35,716 nt of DNA. Origin: Chlamydiota bacterium (GTDB lineage Bacteria; Chlamydiota; Chlamydiia; Chlamydiales; SM23-39). Position numbers and translations under genes: made by a program. The notes beneath the pieces are model-generated. The model did no database searches, was not told where the DNA came from, and saw only the letters and a list, made by a program, of their open reading frames with translations. Shown here piece by piece: positions 17,165 through 24,527 of this stretch; the first letter of the stretch is position 1, and the number at the start of each line of letters is the position of its first letter. The stretch spans positions 1-35,716 of the forward strand of contig DAHXLK010000003.1 in assembly GCA_027366035.1 (NCBI GenBank). The letters are read 5' to 3'.

Positions 17165-18223
17165 TTAGGGCTTTTCAGCCACTATATAATAGCAAGTGGT
17201 CACTAGCCCTTTCCGATCGGCCTCTATAAGAACCTCTCCGTCTTTTGTTAATCGGTCAAAGAGAGTTTTAAAATGTTTAGGCAACAATCTGATCGTCACG
17301 AAAAAGCGGATTAGGGCATACAGTTTGGTATAAAATTTATCGGCGGTTTCAATAAGGGGGGCTTGGTTGCCCCCTTGACTTGGATTTTCACTAATCAAAA
17401 TCTTAAAACCAACTTTTTTTAACAGATCGACATAATCTGATTTAGGAAGGGTGCCAATCGCACCGATCAAAGGCTTAATCTTTTTCATCAAGCTTAAATG
17501 TTCAGGATTTTTAGGATCATATTTATCGAGACACATCCAATCTAAACAGGCAAACCGCCCTCCCGGCTTTAAAACCCTATAGAGGTCGGCAAAAAGTTTT
17601 TCCAAATGTTTAGAGAGGCTAAAGACCTGAATTTGATAGACGCCATCTAAGGAGCTGTCTTCAAAAGGAAGGGGGAGGTCATTCAAATCCCCTTGCCGGA
17701 ATTTGCATTGCTCAGATAAGCCATTCCCCAAAGCATATCTCCTTGCCGAATCGAGCTGGTCGGGATCGATATTGATTCCGGTTATTTCAGCAGAAGTTAA
17801 GGAGGCAACATGAGCAGCTACACGCCCCCTGCCGCAGCCGATATCTAACACCTTAGACCCTTTACCAACCGTAAGATCTTTCGCCATCTTTTTTTCAAAA
17901 AGTTTCTGATTCTGAATAATACTTGCGTTGAGATCCATAGCCGGTGGAATATACATCTTTTCCACCTGACCGATAGCGCAGAGATGGTTTAAAACCGAGT
18001 AGTAGTCAATGAGCTTTTTTTTGATTTCTTCATAGTAATCTTTTCCAAGAGTCCTTAAAAGAGCCTCTTCATTGGACCAATCGTGATCGTAGATAATATA
18101 GGAGTTCATAAAAGCATCGATTTTCTCTTGGGGAAGGGTGTAGAGGGTTTTGAAAGATTTTGCAATAGTAGATAATCGGTAGAACCAGAAATTTATTTTT
18201 GGTTTTAACGCAATTTGTAACAT
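17165..18223 (-). CDS. Sterol C24-methyltransferase-like SAM-dependent methyltransferase
   Basis: 352 residues. Motif I is VLDIGCGRGRVAAHVASLTS at 125-144, then ITGINIDPDQLDSARRYA and FRQGDLNDLPLPFEDSSLDG. The stretch YRVLKPGGRFACLDWMCLDK, then YDPKNPEHLSLMKKI, closely follows the pattern of eukaryotic Erg6/SMT enzymes (YEW-MTD-YDp-NPEHr-I). Those methylate C24 of the sterol side chain; relatives methylate tocopherols, other lipids or small metabolites. An AGGAG eight bases before the ATG supports the start. No other sterol genes are visible, so a host-derived sterol or another isoprenoid is possible. Residues typical of the substrate-binding aromatic region are only partly kept. Confidence 0.72.
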   Translation of the reverse strand: MLQIALKPKINFWFYRLSTIAKSFKTLYTLPQEKIDAFMNSYIIYDHDWSNEEALLRTLGKDYYEEIKKKLIDYYSVLNHLCAIGQVEKMYIPPAMDLNASIIQNQKLFEKKMAKDLTVGKGSKVLDIGCGRGRVAAHVASLTSAEITGINIDPDQLDSARRYALGNGLSEQCKFRQGDLNDLPLPFEDSSLDGVYQIQVFSLSKHLEKLFADLYRVLKPGGRFACLDWMCLDKYDPKNPEHLSLMKKIKPLIGAIGTLPKSDYVDLLKKVGFKILISENPSQGGNQAPLIETADKFYTKLYALIRFFVTIRLLPKHFKTLFDRLTKDGEVLIEADRKGLVTTCYYIVAEKP

Positions 18224-18298
18224 GATTGAATCTCCTAAAAAATTTAAATTTTATTTCTTGCGTGCAAAAAAAACTATTTTTTTCTTAATCTTTTTTAT

Positions 18299-20182
18299 AT
18301 GTCTGAATTTGGCTCACATACTTTTCATAGGGATATCGCAGATACATTTCTTCCCAAAGACGTAAATCGACATCTTATCGATGTTACCTTAAAAAAAACA
18401 AAAATTCACCTTTCCCATATCGATACCATCGCCGAAGCTTTAAAAAAATGGGCTGTTTCTCAGGGAGCTACCCACTACTGCCATTGGTTTCAGCCGTTAA
18501 CCGGCTTTGCATCAGAAAAGCACGACAGTTTTATTGGAGCATTTTCCGGGCAGCAGCTTCTGAAAGGGGAACCCGATGCTTCCTCTTTTCCCTCCGGCGG
18601 CTTAAGAAATACTGCCGAGGCTAGGGGGTATACATCGTGGGATCCAATTACCCCCCCATTTATTTTCAACCGTATCTTGTGCCTTCCTTCTTTTTTCTTT
18701 TCCTGGAAAGGGGAAGCTCTCGATTTTAAAATCCCCCTTATCCGCTCCGAAATAAAGTTAGAAAAAGCCGTGTTACGCCTTTTCAAATTTTTAAAAATCT
18801 CGCAGGCCTCTATTCACGTCACTTTAGGTTGTGAACAAGAATATTTTCTCGTCGATAGAGATAAGTATTTGAAACGATATGATCTTCACTTAATTGGCAG
18901 GACCCTTTGTGGGGCGCCTCTTGCAAAAGGACAGCAGCTGGAAGATCACTATTTTAGGGTGATCCCTCCTCGCATTTTAACCTATATGGAGGAGGTAGAA
19001 AAACAGGCCTGCTCTCTTGGCATTCCCTTAAAGACTAGGCATGCTGAGGTTGCCCCTTCGCAGTATGAAGTAGCTCCCATTTTTGAAAGTAGTTCCGTTG
19101 CGGTGGATCATAATATCCTTTTGATGGAACTCATGAAACAGACGGCCTATCAGCATAATCTCGCCTGCATTTTTCATGAAAAACCATTTGCCGGCATCAA
19201 TGGCTCGGGTAAACATTGCAACTGGTCGATCTCTACCGATACCGGATTCAATTTATTTCATCCGACCGAATCGCCTCATACTCACCTCTTTTTTCTCCTT
19301 GCCATTACTGCCCTTCTCGATGCTGTTTATTTGCATAGCGACCTTTTAATGGCCTCGATCGCCACCCCGGGTAATGATTATCGCTTAGGAGGACACGAAG
19401 CCCCTCCTCCAATCATCTCTGTATGTTTAGGAAACATGTTAACTGAACTGGTAGAGAGCCTCTCTTTTGGAAAAAAATTCACCTCCCATCCTCAAGAAAA
19501 AATAGATCTCATTATAACCAGCATTTCGAAAGACTATTCCGACAGAAATCGGACCTCTCCTTTTGTATTTACGGGAAATAAATTTGAATTTCGTGCAGTG
19601 GGAGCTTCTGCTAACTGTGCTTTGCCTTTATTTGTCTTAAATAGCCTTTTTGCCCATCAACTAGATCTATTAATGGAGGAACTCGAAGGGGGCAGAGATC
19701 CTTATCGTGTCATGCAAGATCATTTAAAGGAGTCTAAAAATATCCTGTTTTCAGGGAATGGGTATTCTCAACAGTGGGTTCAAGAAGCTAAAAAAAGAAA
19801 ACTCCCTATCTTTCAAAGCTCCTCGGAAGCAATACCTACCTTCCTTTCAAAGAAAGCGGAAAAAGTTTTTGAAGGGGTTTTAAGCAAAAATGAACTTAAA
19901 GCTTACGCCCATACGTTGCAAGAGCAGCGAGAAAAATACTTAGAAATAGAAAAAAATCTACTTCAAGAGATTTTTTACACGGGAGTCCTTCCGGCCGCTA
20001 AGCGCTCTAAATTACCTACAAATAGGGCTCAAGTAGCTATGAAAAATCTTCAAAATTCTCCTTTAAAAGGGTTGAGAAAAAGGCTAGATAGGGCAAGAGA
20101 AGAGATCGATACAATCGAAAATCACCTAGAAGCCAAAGAATGGCCATTACCTAAATACCGGGAGCTTCTTTTTTTCACATAA
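18299..20182 (+). CDS. glnN: Glutamine synthetase type III
   Basis: 627 residues of the GSIII type. THYCHWFQPLTGFASEKHDS is the family N-terminal signature. VTLGCEQEYFLVDRDKY carries the metal-binding glutamates. HAEVAPSQYEVAPIFESSSV and GINGSGKHCNWSISTD (nucleotide/glutamate site) follow, then FEFRAVGASANCALPLFVLN. It makes glutamine from glutamate, ammonia and ATP in the cytosol as a dodecamer. GSIII enzymes are usually near 700-730 residues, so this one is short, with the reduction mainly in the N-terminal and C-terminal parts. No good ribosome-binding site precedes the ATG. It is divergent from the methyltransferase and overlaps PhoH by 8 bp at the 3' end. Confidence 0.93.
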   Translation: MSEFGSHTFHRDIADTFLPKDVNRHLIDVTLKKTKIHLSHIDTIAEALKKWAVSQGATHYCHWFQPLTGFASEKHDSFIGAFSGQQLLKGEPDASSFPSGGLRNTAEARGYTSWDPITPPFIFNRILCLPSFFFSWKGEALDFKIPLIRSEIKLEKAVLRLFKFLKISQASIHVTLGCEQEYFLVDRDKYLKRYDLHLIGRTLCGAPLAKGQQLEDHYFRVIPPRILTYMEEVEKQACSLGIPLKTRHAEVAPSQYEVAPIFESSSVAVDHNILLMELMKQTAYQHNLACIFHEKPFAGINGSGKHCNWSISTDTGFNLFHPTESPHTHLFFLLAITALLDAVYLHSDLLMASIATPGNDYRLGGHEAPPPIISVCLGNMLTELVESLSFGKKFTSHPQEKIDLIITSISKDYSDRNRTSPFVFTGNKFEFRAVGASANCALPLFVLNSLFAHQLDLLMEELEGGRDPYRVMQDHLKESKNILFSGNGYSQQWVQEAKKRKLPIFQSSSEAIPTFLSKKAEKVFEGVLSKNELKAYAHTLQEQREKYLEIEKNLLQEIFYTGVLPAAKRSKLPTNRAQVAMKNLQNSPLKGLRKRLDRAREEIDTIENHLEAKEWPLPKYRELLFFT

Positions 20183-21485
20183 TTTCGGCAGCAATTTTGG
20201 CAAGCTCCGATCTTTCAGTCTTATCTAAGAAGATATGGCCGTAGAGCTTCTGATTGCGAAATTTGGAAACTGTATAAGTGAGTCCATTGGAGTCTTTATC
20301 TAGATAAGGATTATCGATCTGAGTGGGGTCTCCGGTTAGGATAACCTTAGTCCCGTGCCCCGCTCTAGAAATCACCGTTTTGACCTCATGCGGCGTAAGA
20401 TTTTGAGCTTCATCGATAATCATGTAAATTTTTGGCAGAGACCTTCCACGAATATAGGTGACCGCTTCCATCTCAATTTTTTTACTTTCTAAAATAAATT
20501 CCATAGACGATTTGCCGTTGCCTTGCCCATGGGCAATTTCGCAGAGGAATTCTAAGTTATCATAGATAGGTTGCATCCAATTAAAGAGTTTTTCTTCTTT
20601 GGTTCCCGGCAGATAGCCGATATCTTTTCCCAGGGGGATGATGGGCCTAGAGACTAAAATTCTGGAATAATGGTTGTCATCAAAGACCCTTTTCATCCCG
20701 CAGGCAAGGGCAAGAAGGGTCTTCCCCGTGCCTGCCTGGCCAACCAGGGTAACTAAAGGGATATCGTCTCGAAGGAGGAGATCGATGGCGCATCTCTGTT
20801 CGATATTTAAAGGGTTGATCCCCCAAATATCTTTAGAGATCTGTAAAAGAGGTTCTAGCTTTTTTGTCCCTTTATTGTATTTACAAAGAGCGGTGGATTT
20901 TTCCGGAGCATGCAAAAGGCAGTATTCGTTAGGGCTAAAATCGATGGGGGTTTCCATAGTCCCATCCTTATAGAAAAGGTCGATATCTTTTTTGGACATA
21001 TCGAGCTTGCGTATCCCTTGATACATCTTTGCAAAAGTGACCTTTTGATTTTCATAGTCTTCTGCCTCCAGCTCCATAGCCTCTGCTTTCACGCGGGAGA
21101 CAAAATCTTTCGATACAAAAACGATTTTCTCTCCTTTTAAAGATAGGCTTTGCGCCATGTGTAAAATCCTATTGCTATTGCGATCGAGAGGAAGGGGAAA
21201 GCCGGCAATCTTTTCCGATTTTCCTTCTAGAAAAATTCGAACTATGGGGCCTTCAGGTATCTTTACCCCCTTTCCCAAATCCCCCGGGTAGAGGTTCTTT
21301 AACGAATCGATATAGCGGATCACATCTCTTGCATTATGACCCAGCTCATTAGATACCCGTTTTAAACTATCTAACTCCTCTAAAACCACCAGGGGAATGA
21401 CCACATCGTTGTCTGCAAAATTTTTGATGGCATTTGGGTCATGTAATAATACATTAGTATCTATGACAAAGGTTTTACGCGCCAT
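20175..21485 (-). CDS. PIN-PhoH ATPase fusion (PhoH2/YlaK type)
   Basis: 436 residues. The N-terminal PIN ribonuclease domain (1-140) has KTFVIDTNVLLHDPNAIKNF, VVLEELD and the late VFVSKD acidic site. The PhoH P-loop domain has Walker A GQAGTGKT at 249-256 and Walker B IYMIIDEAQNLTPHEVKT near 353-370, with VILTGDPTQID. PhoH2 proteins are ATP-driven RNA-unwinding ribonucleases, probably acting in RNA turnover in the cytosol. AGGGAG lies four to five bases before the ATG, supporting the start. Confidence 0.93.
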   Translation of the reverse strand: MARKTFVIDTNVLLHDPNAIKNFADNDVVIPLVVLEELDSLKRVSNELGHNARDVIRYIDSLKNLYPGDLGKGVKIPEGPIVRIFLEGKSEKIAGFPLPLDRNSNRILHMAQSLSLKGEKIVFVSKDFVSRVKAEAMELEAEDYENQKVTFAKMYQGIRKLDMSKKDIDLFYKDGTMETPIDFSPNEYCLLHAPEKSTALCKYNKGTKKLEPLLQISKDIWGINPLNIEQRCAIDLLLRDDIPLVTLVGQAGTGKTLLALACGMKRVFDDNHYSRILVSRPIIPLGKDIGYLPGTKEEKLFNWMQPIYDNLEFLCEIAHGQGNGKSSMEFILESKKIEMEAVTYIRGRSLPKIYMIIDEAQNLTPHEVKTVISRAGHGTKVILTGDPTQIDNPYLDKDSNGLTYTVSKFRNQKLYGHIFLDKTERSELAKIAAEIM

Positions 21486-21621
21486 TTTACTCCCTATCTT
21501 TTTTAGGTTACTCCTTATCTATGCCTAAAAAGGAAAATTTATGGAAAGGAAGTTTTTAAAAAACTAAACATAAATAGGTTATGACATTTCCAGCAAACAA
21601 TGCTCCTGAGTGCTAAAAATA

Positions 21622-21650
21622 TTGACTTTTCTCCTTAAATCTATTATAAT
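21622..21650 (+). promoter_or_regulatory. Near-consensus sigma70 promoter
   Basis: TTGACT at 21622-21627, a 17-bp spacer and TATAAT at 21645-21650, about 36 bp before the ATG at 21686. An AAGGGA ribosome-binding site lies between. It is the best promoter match in the window. Confidence 0.85.
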
Positions 21651-21685
21651 AAGTTATATTTTATGTAATGTAAGGGACGACTCTT

Positions 21686-22360
21686 ATGGAAATAACCGGA
21701 AGCTTTTTAAGTCTACCGCCTCACATCTCTACTTCCTGGAAGAATATTGTAGCTATTTTCCTAGAAGATAAGGGCCCTTTTCCTATCTTAGCTATTGAGC
21801 TGATCAACGGTTCGAAAATTCTTATCCCTGGCCTTTCAGAGCAGATCATAGAAACTATTTTTGAAACCCATGCTAAATATCTGGAAGAATCCCATACCAA
21901 ATCGACAGATAACCTCTTTTTAAAGTGGGGAGGGGGTAATGTCATAACTAGCTCGCAAGAAGGATTTTCGAATGCCCTGCAACATAATTCCGAGCATAAA
22001 GATGCCCCTAATTTACCTCTTGAGATCTTACGCAAAGTGGCTAATATCGCAAAAGTGCTAGGGCTTGACGATCCTCACACCATGCCCAAACCGGAACCTC
22101 ACTGCAACTGTGTTTACTGCCAGATTGCCCGGTCTATTCAGGCGCAACATGGCCAAGGAGAGAATGAGGACGAAGAGGTAAAAGATGAGGAGCTCCGATT
22201 TAGAAGTTGGGATATTAAACAGGCTAATGACAATCAATATATCGTCTCTAACCCCGAAGATGAAAAAGAATACTATAATGTCTATCTAGGGAACCCTGTA
22301 GGCTGTACTTGCGGGCATTCTAATTGTGAACATATTCACGCAGTGTTAAATAGCTATTAA
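21686..22360 (+). CDS. Unknown protein with Cys cluster and SWIM-like zinc motif
   Basis: 224 residues with no recognised enzyme domain. A first Cys cluster is HCNCVYCQ (Cys140, Cys142, Cys145). After a strongly acidic linker (ENEDEEVKDEEL), the C-terminal 50 residues resemble a SWIM domain: YYNVYLGNPVGCTCGHSNCE, then HIHAVLNSY, with Cys207, Cys209, Cys214 and His216 as candidate zinc ligands (CxC-x4-CxH). SWIM motifs bind DNA or proteins. The consensus promoter and AAGGGA site suggest good expression as a single gene. A DNA- or RNA-linked role is inference only. Repeat copy F starts two bases after the stop. Confidence 0.65.
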   Translation: MEITGSFLSLPPHISTSWKNIVAIFLEDKGPFPILAIELINGSKILIPGLSEQIIETIFETHAKYLEESHTKSTDNLFLKWGGGNVITSSQEGFSNALQHNSEHKDAPNLPLEILRKVANIAKVLGLDDPHTMPKPEPHCNCVYCQIARSIQAQHGQGENEDEEVKDEELRFRSWDIKQANDNQYIVSNPEDEKEYYNVYLGNPVGCTCGHSNCEHIHAVLNSY

Positions 22361-22362
22361 AA

Positions 22363-22527
22363 GGGACTGTTTCGATCTCCCGTTTGGTTAAAATTTTACC
22401 CTTGCTTCCCCGGATTTGATCTTTTTAAAAGTGCCTATACCTTAGCAGGATATGTCACTTTCAAAAAAGACGAACCGGCTTTGCAAGGCTCAAATTTTAA
22501 CGAAAAAGCTAAAGATTTCAACAGTCC
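22363..22527 (+). repeat. Palindromic element, copy F
   Basis: 165 bp, alpha arm first (GGGACTGTTTCGATCTCCCG) and beta arm second, ending GATTTCAACAGTCC. It starts two bases after the stop of the SWIM-like gene. Confidence 0.92.
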
Positions 22528-22529
22528 TC

Positions 22530-22606
22530 TTAGTAGGATATGTCATTTTTGGAAAAACTAAAACCGGTTTCGCAATCATAAAATTTAGATTTTCAAGCGG
22601 GAGATA
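22530..22606 (+). repeat. Palindromic element, half copy G abutting copy F
   Basis: Centre plus beta arm only: TTAGTAGGATATGTCATTTT, a CCGGTTT stretch, AAATTTAGATTTTC and CGGGAGAT. The minus-strand methyltransferase reads into it for its last codons and TGA. Confidence 0.75.
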
Positions 22607-23603
22607 CGAGCGGTTGCAGCTTTTTTATGTGTTCTTTTGCTTGTTCTTTTGCTTGTTCAGAATTGCCAAAGACAGCGCGGATCATAAGATTTTTCTTAGT
22701 ATGTTCGGAGTCGATGAACTCTAGAACCTGAGTGTGATAACCGGCAGCTTGTAGCTTTAAGGCTCTCATCCCGTCGGTAAGGATAGAGGAAAACCGCTCT
22801 TTCAAGATGCCAAATTGAAATAGCCCCGCTAAAACTTCCGAAGTAATCTTTTTAAGATACTCCTGCTGGCAGCAGGGGGCTAATAGTATCGCTTTAGCCT
22901 TCCAGCTTATCCCCTTTTCTAAGGCGTCGTCAGTAGCCGTGTCGCAAGCATGCAAAGCTAGAACCATATCCACTGTACCTTCAGGATGATAATCTGTAAT
23001 TTTCTTAGCTACAAACTCTGGTCCATTTTCTTGTTCTTTACAAAAAGAAGCCAGCTCTTGCCTTCTCTCTACTCCAGTTAGGTGGACCGTATAGCCACGG
23101 TCTTTGAGAAAATGGTATAAGGCAACAGTCAAATAACCCTTTCCTGAGGCTAGATCGACCACCCTTAGCTTTTCTTTAGGGAGATGGGGAAGAATATCCT
23201 CTATCAACTCTAAAAAGCGGTTGATCTGTCGAAATTTGTTTTTTTGTATTCCAAGGGACTTAAGAAAAGGTGCTTCTTCTGAGATAAGAGATCGTTTAAT
23301 CCGGTTGTGGTGTGGAGTGGTAGGGGTTTTGGTAGGCGGTTTTTTCAAAAGGGTCGTCTTCCCTTTTTTATTTTTTAAAAGGTGGTAGTCGGCTACCGAA
23401 GTATAAATCAAACCTTGCTTATAATTATTTAGCCGGTCCCAGTCTATCTTTTCTCTATTTTCATGAAATACTTTATCTTTGTAATATTTACTATATTGGT
23501 AGAGGCCATTTTCAATAGGACGAATAGCCACTTTACTAGGCATATCGGGGGAAAAAGGGGAGCTAAAAGTAGCGGAGAGGATCTCCCCTTCAATATTTTC
23601 CAT
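22593..23603 (-). CDS. SAM-dependent methyltransferase, Methyltransf_32 type
   Basis: 336 residues. A divergent N-terminal region of about 120 residues is followed by the Rossmann domain: FRQINRFLELIEDILPHL, VVDLASGKGYLTVALYHFL (motif I), LTGVERRQELASFC, then MVLALHACDTATDDAL and LLAPCCQQEYLKKI. The HACD/PCCQ pair is characteristic of the Methyltransf_32 group, which includes GSTCD-like and RNA- or protein-modifying enzymes. The tail contains EQAKEQAKEH, a short repeat. The last residues (VSPA) and the stop fall within repeat half-copy G. The substrate is unknown. Confidence 0.8.
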   Translation of the reverse strand: MENIEGEILSATFSSPFSPDMPSKVAIRPIENGLYQYSKYYKDKVFHENREKIDWDRLNNYKQGLIYTSVADYHLLKNKKGKTTLLKKPPTKTPTTPHHNRIKRSLISEEAPFLKSLGIQKNKFRQINRFLELIEDILPHLPKEKLRVVDLASGKGYLTVALYHFLKDRGYTVHLTGVERRQELASFCKEQENGPEFVAKKITDYHPEGTVDMVLALHACDTATDDALEKGISWKAKAILLAPCCQQEYLKKITSEVLAGLFQFGILKERFSSILTDGMRALKLQAAGYHTQVLEFIDSEHTKKNLMIRAVFGNSEQAKEQAKEHIKKLQPLVSPA

Positions 23604-23642
23604 TTGTGCACATAGGTAAGACGCTCTTATCTCTCCATTTTA

Positions 23643-23804
23643 GGGGCTGTTTTCCTCTCCCATTTGGTGAAAATTTTACCCTTGCTTCCCCGGATTTAAT
23701 CTTTCTAAAAGCACCTATACCTCAGGATATTACACTTTCACAAAAATCAAACGGGCTTTGCAAGGCTCAAATTTTAAGGGCAAAGCGAAGATCGAAACAG
23801 TCTC
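23643..23804 (+). repeat. Palindromic element, copy H
   Basis: 162 bp, alpha arm first (GGGGCTGTTTTCCTCTCCCA), beta arm second, ending GATCGAAACAGTCTC. The centre has lost several bases (CCTATACCTCAGGATATTAC). It occupies most of the gap between divergent genes. Confidence 0.9.
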
Positions 23805-23870
23805 ATTTTGACAGATTGTTGGCAAAGAATCCATCGAAAAAAAAGTAAAGATTTTCTATAGTCATTTTCA

Positions 23871-24527
23871 ATGACAGCCTTTTTAATTGAGACAAAATCC
23901 GTCCTATTCATTCATGGTTTTTTAGGGGGTGGTTGGAGCCTTTTTTTCTTTGCCAAAGGATTTAAAAAAAAAGGTTGGAATACCTTCAACTGGGAGTACC
24001 AAGGGAGGGAGAAGAGGATCGAGGAGCACGCAGAAAATTTAGCGCTACAACTACAAAAATCTTTTTTTACCCCTCCTGTCTATTATGTAGCTCATTCGAT
24101 GGGATCTTTAGTCCTAAGAGGGGCTCTCAACCATCCCCGCTGCCCCACCTGGGCTAAAGAGGGCAAAGCAGTCCTATTAGCCCCTCCCAATAAAGGAGCC
24201 TCTTTAGGAAGGCTCCTCGCCAAATTCGAGCTGGCTAAGAAAGTGGCTAAGGAATACGCAGGAAAACAACTGATGACCGAAACTGATTTTCCTCATTTGG
24301 GGGAATTCCCCCTTACCCTAGATGTCTTTGTCATCGCAGGTAATTTTGGGATAAATCCTTTTATCCAAGGAGAAAATGATGGGGTAGTGGCTGTAAAGGA
24401 GACTCAGCTAAATACTCCTCATAAACGGATCGTCTTAAAGAAAGGACATAATAGCCTGCTCTTGAGCAGGCAAGCATTTAAGCTAACCGAACAATTTTTT
24501 AAAGGGAGCCATGAACAATCCTTTTAA
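23871..24527 (+). CDS. Alpha/beta-hydrolase (lipase/esterase-like)
   Basis: 218 residues. [20 protein letters not shown] is the oxyanion region. [17 protein letters not shown] gives the nucleophile elbow (Ser in HSMGS). [11 protein letters not shown] near the end fits the acid residue, and the late KKGHNSLL fits the catalytic His. No signal peptide is seen. It resembles small bacterial lipase-like proteins; the substrate is unknown. The 3' end overlaps the aconitase start by 17 bases, so they are likely co-transcribed. The upstream region is repeat copy H with no clear ribosome-binding site. Confidence 0.82.
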   Translation: MTAFLIETKSVLFIHGFLGGGWSLFFFAKGFKKKGWNTFNWEYQGREKRIEEHAENLALQLQKSFFTPPVYYVAHSMGSLVLRGALNHPRCPTWAKEGKAVLLAPPNKGASLGRLLAKFELAKKVAKEYAGKQLMTETDFPHLGEFPLTLDVFVIAGNFGINPFIQGENDGVVAVKETQLNTPHKRIVLKKGHNSLLLSRQAFKLTEQFFKGSHEQSF

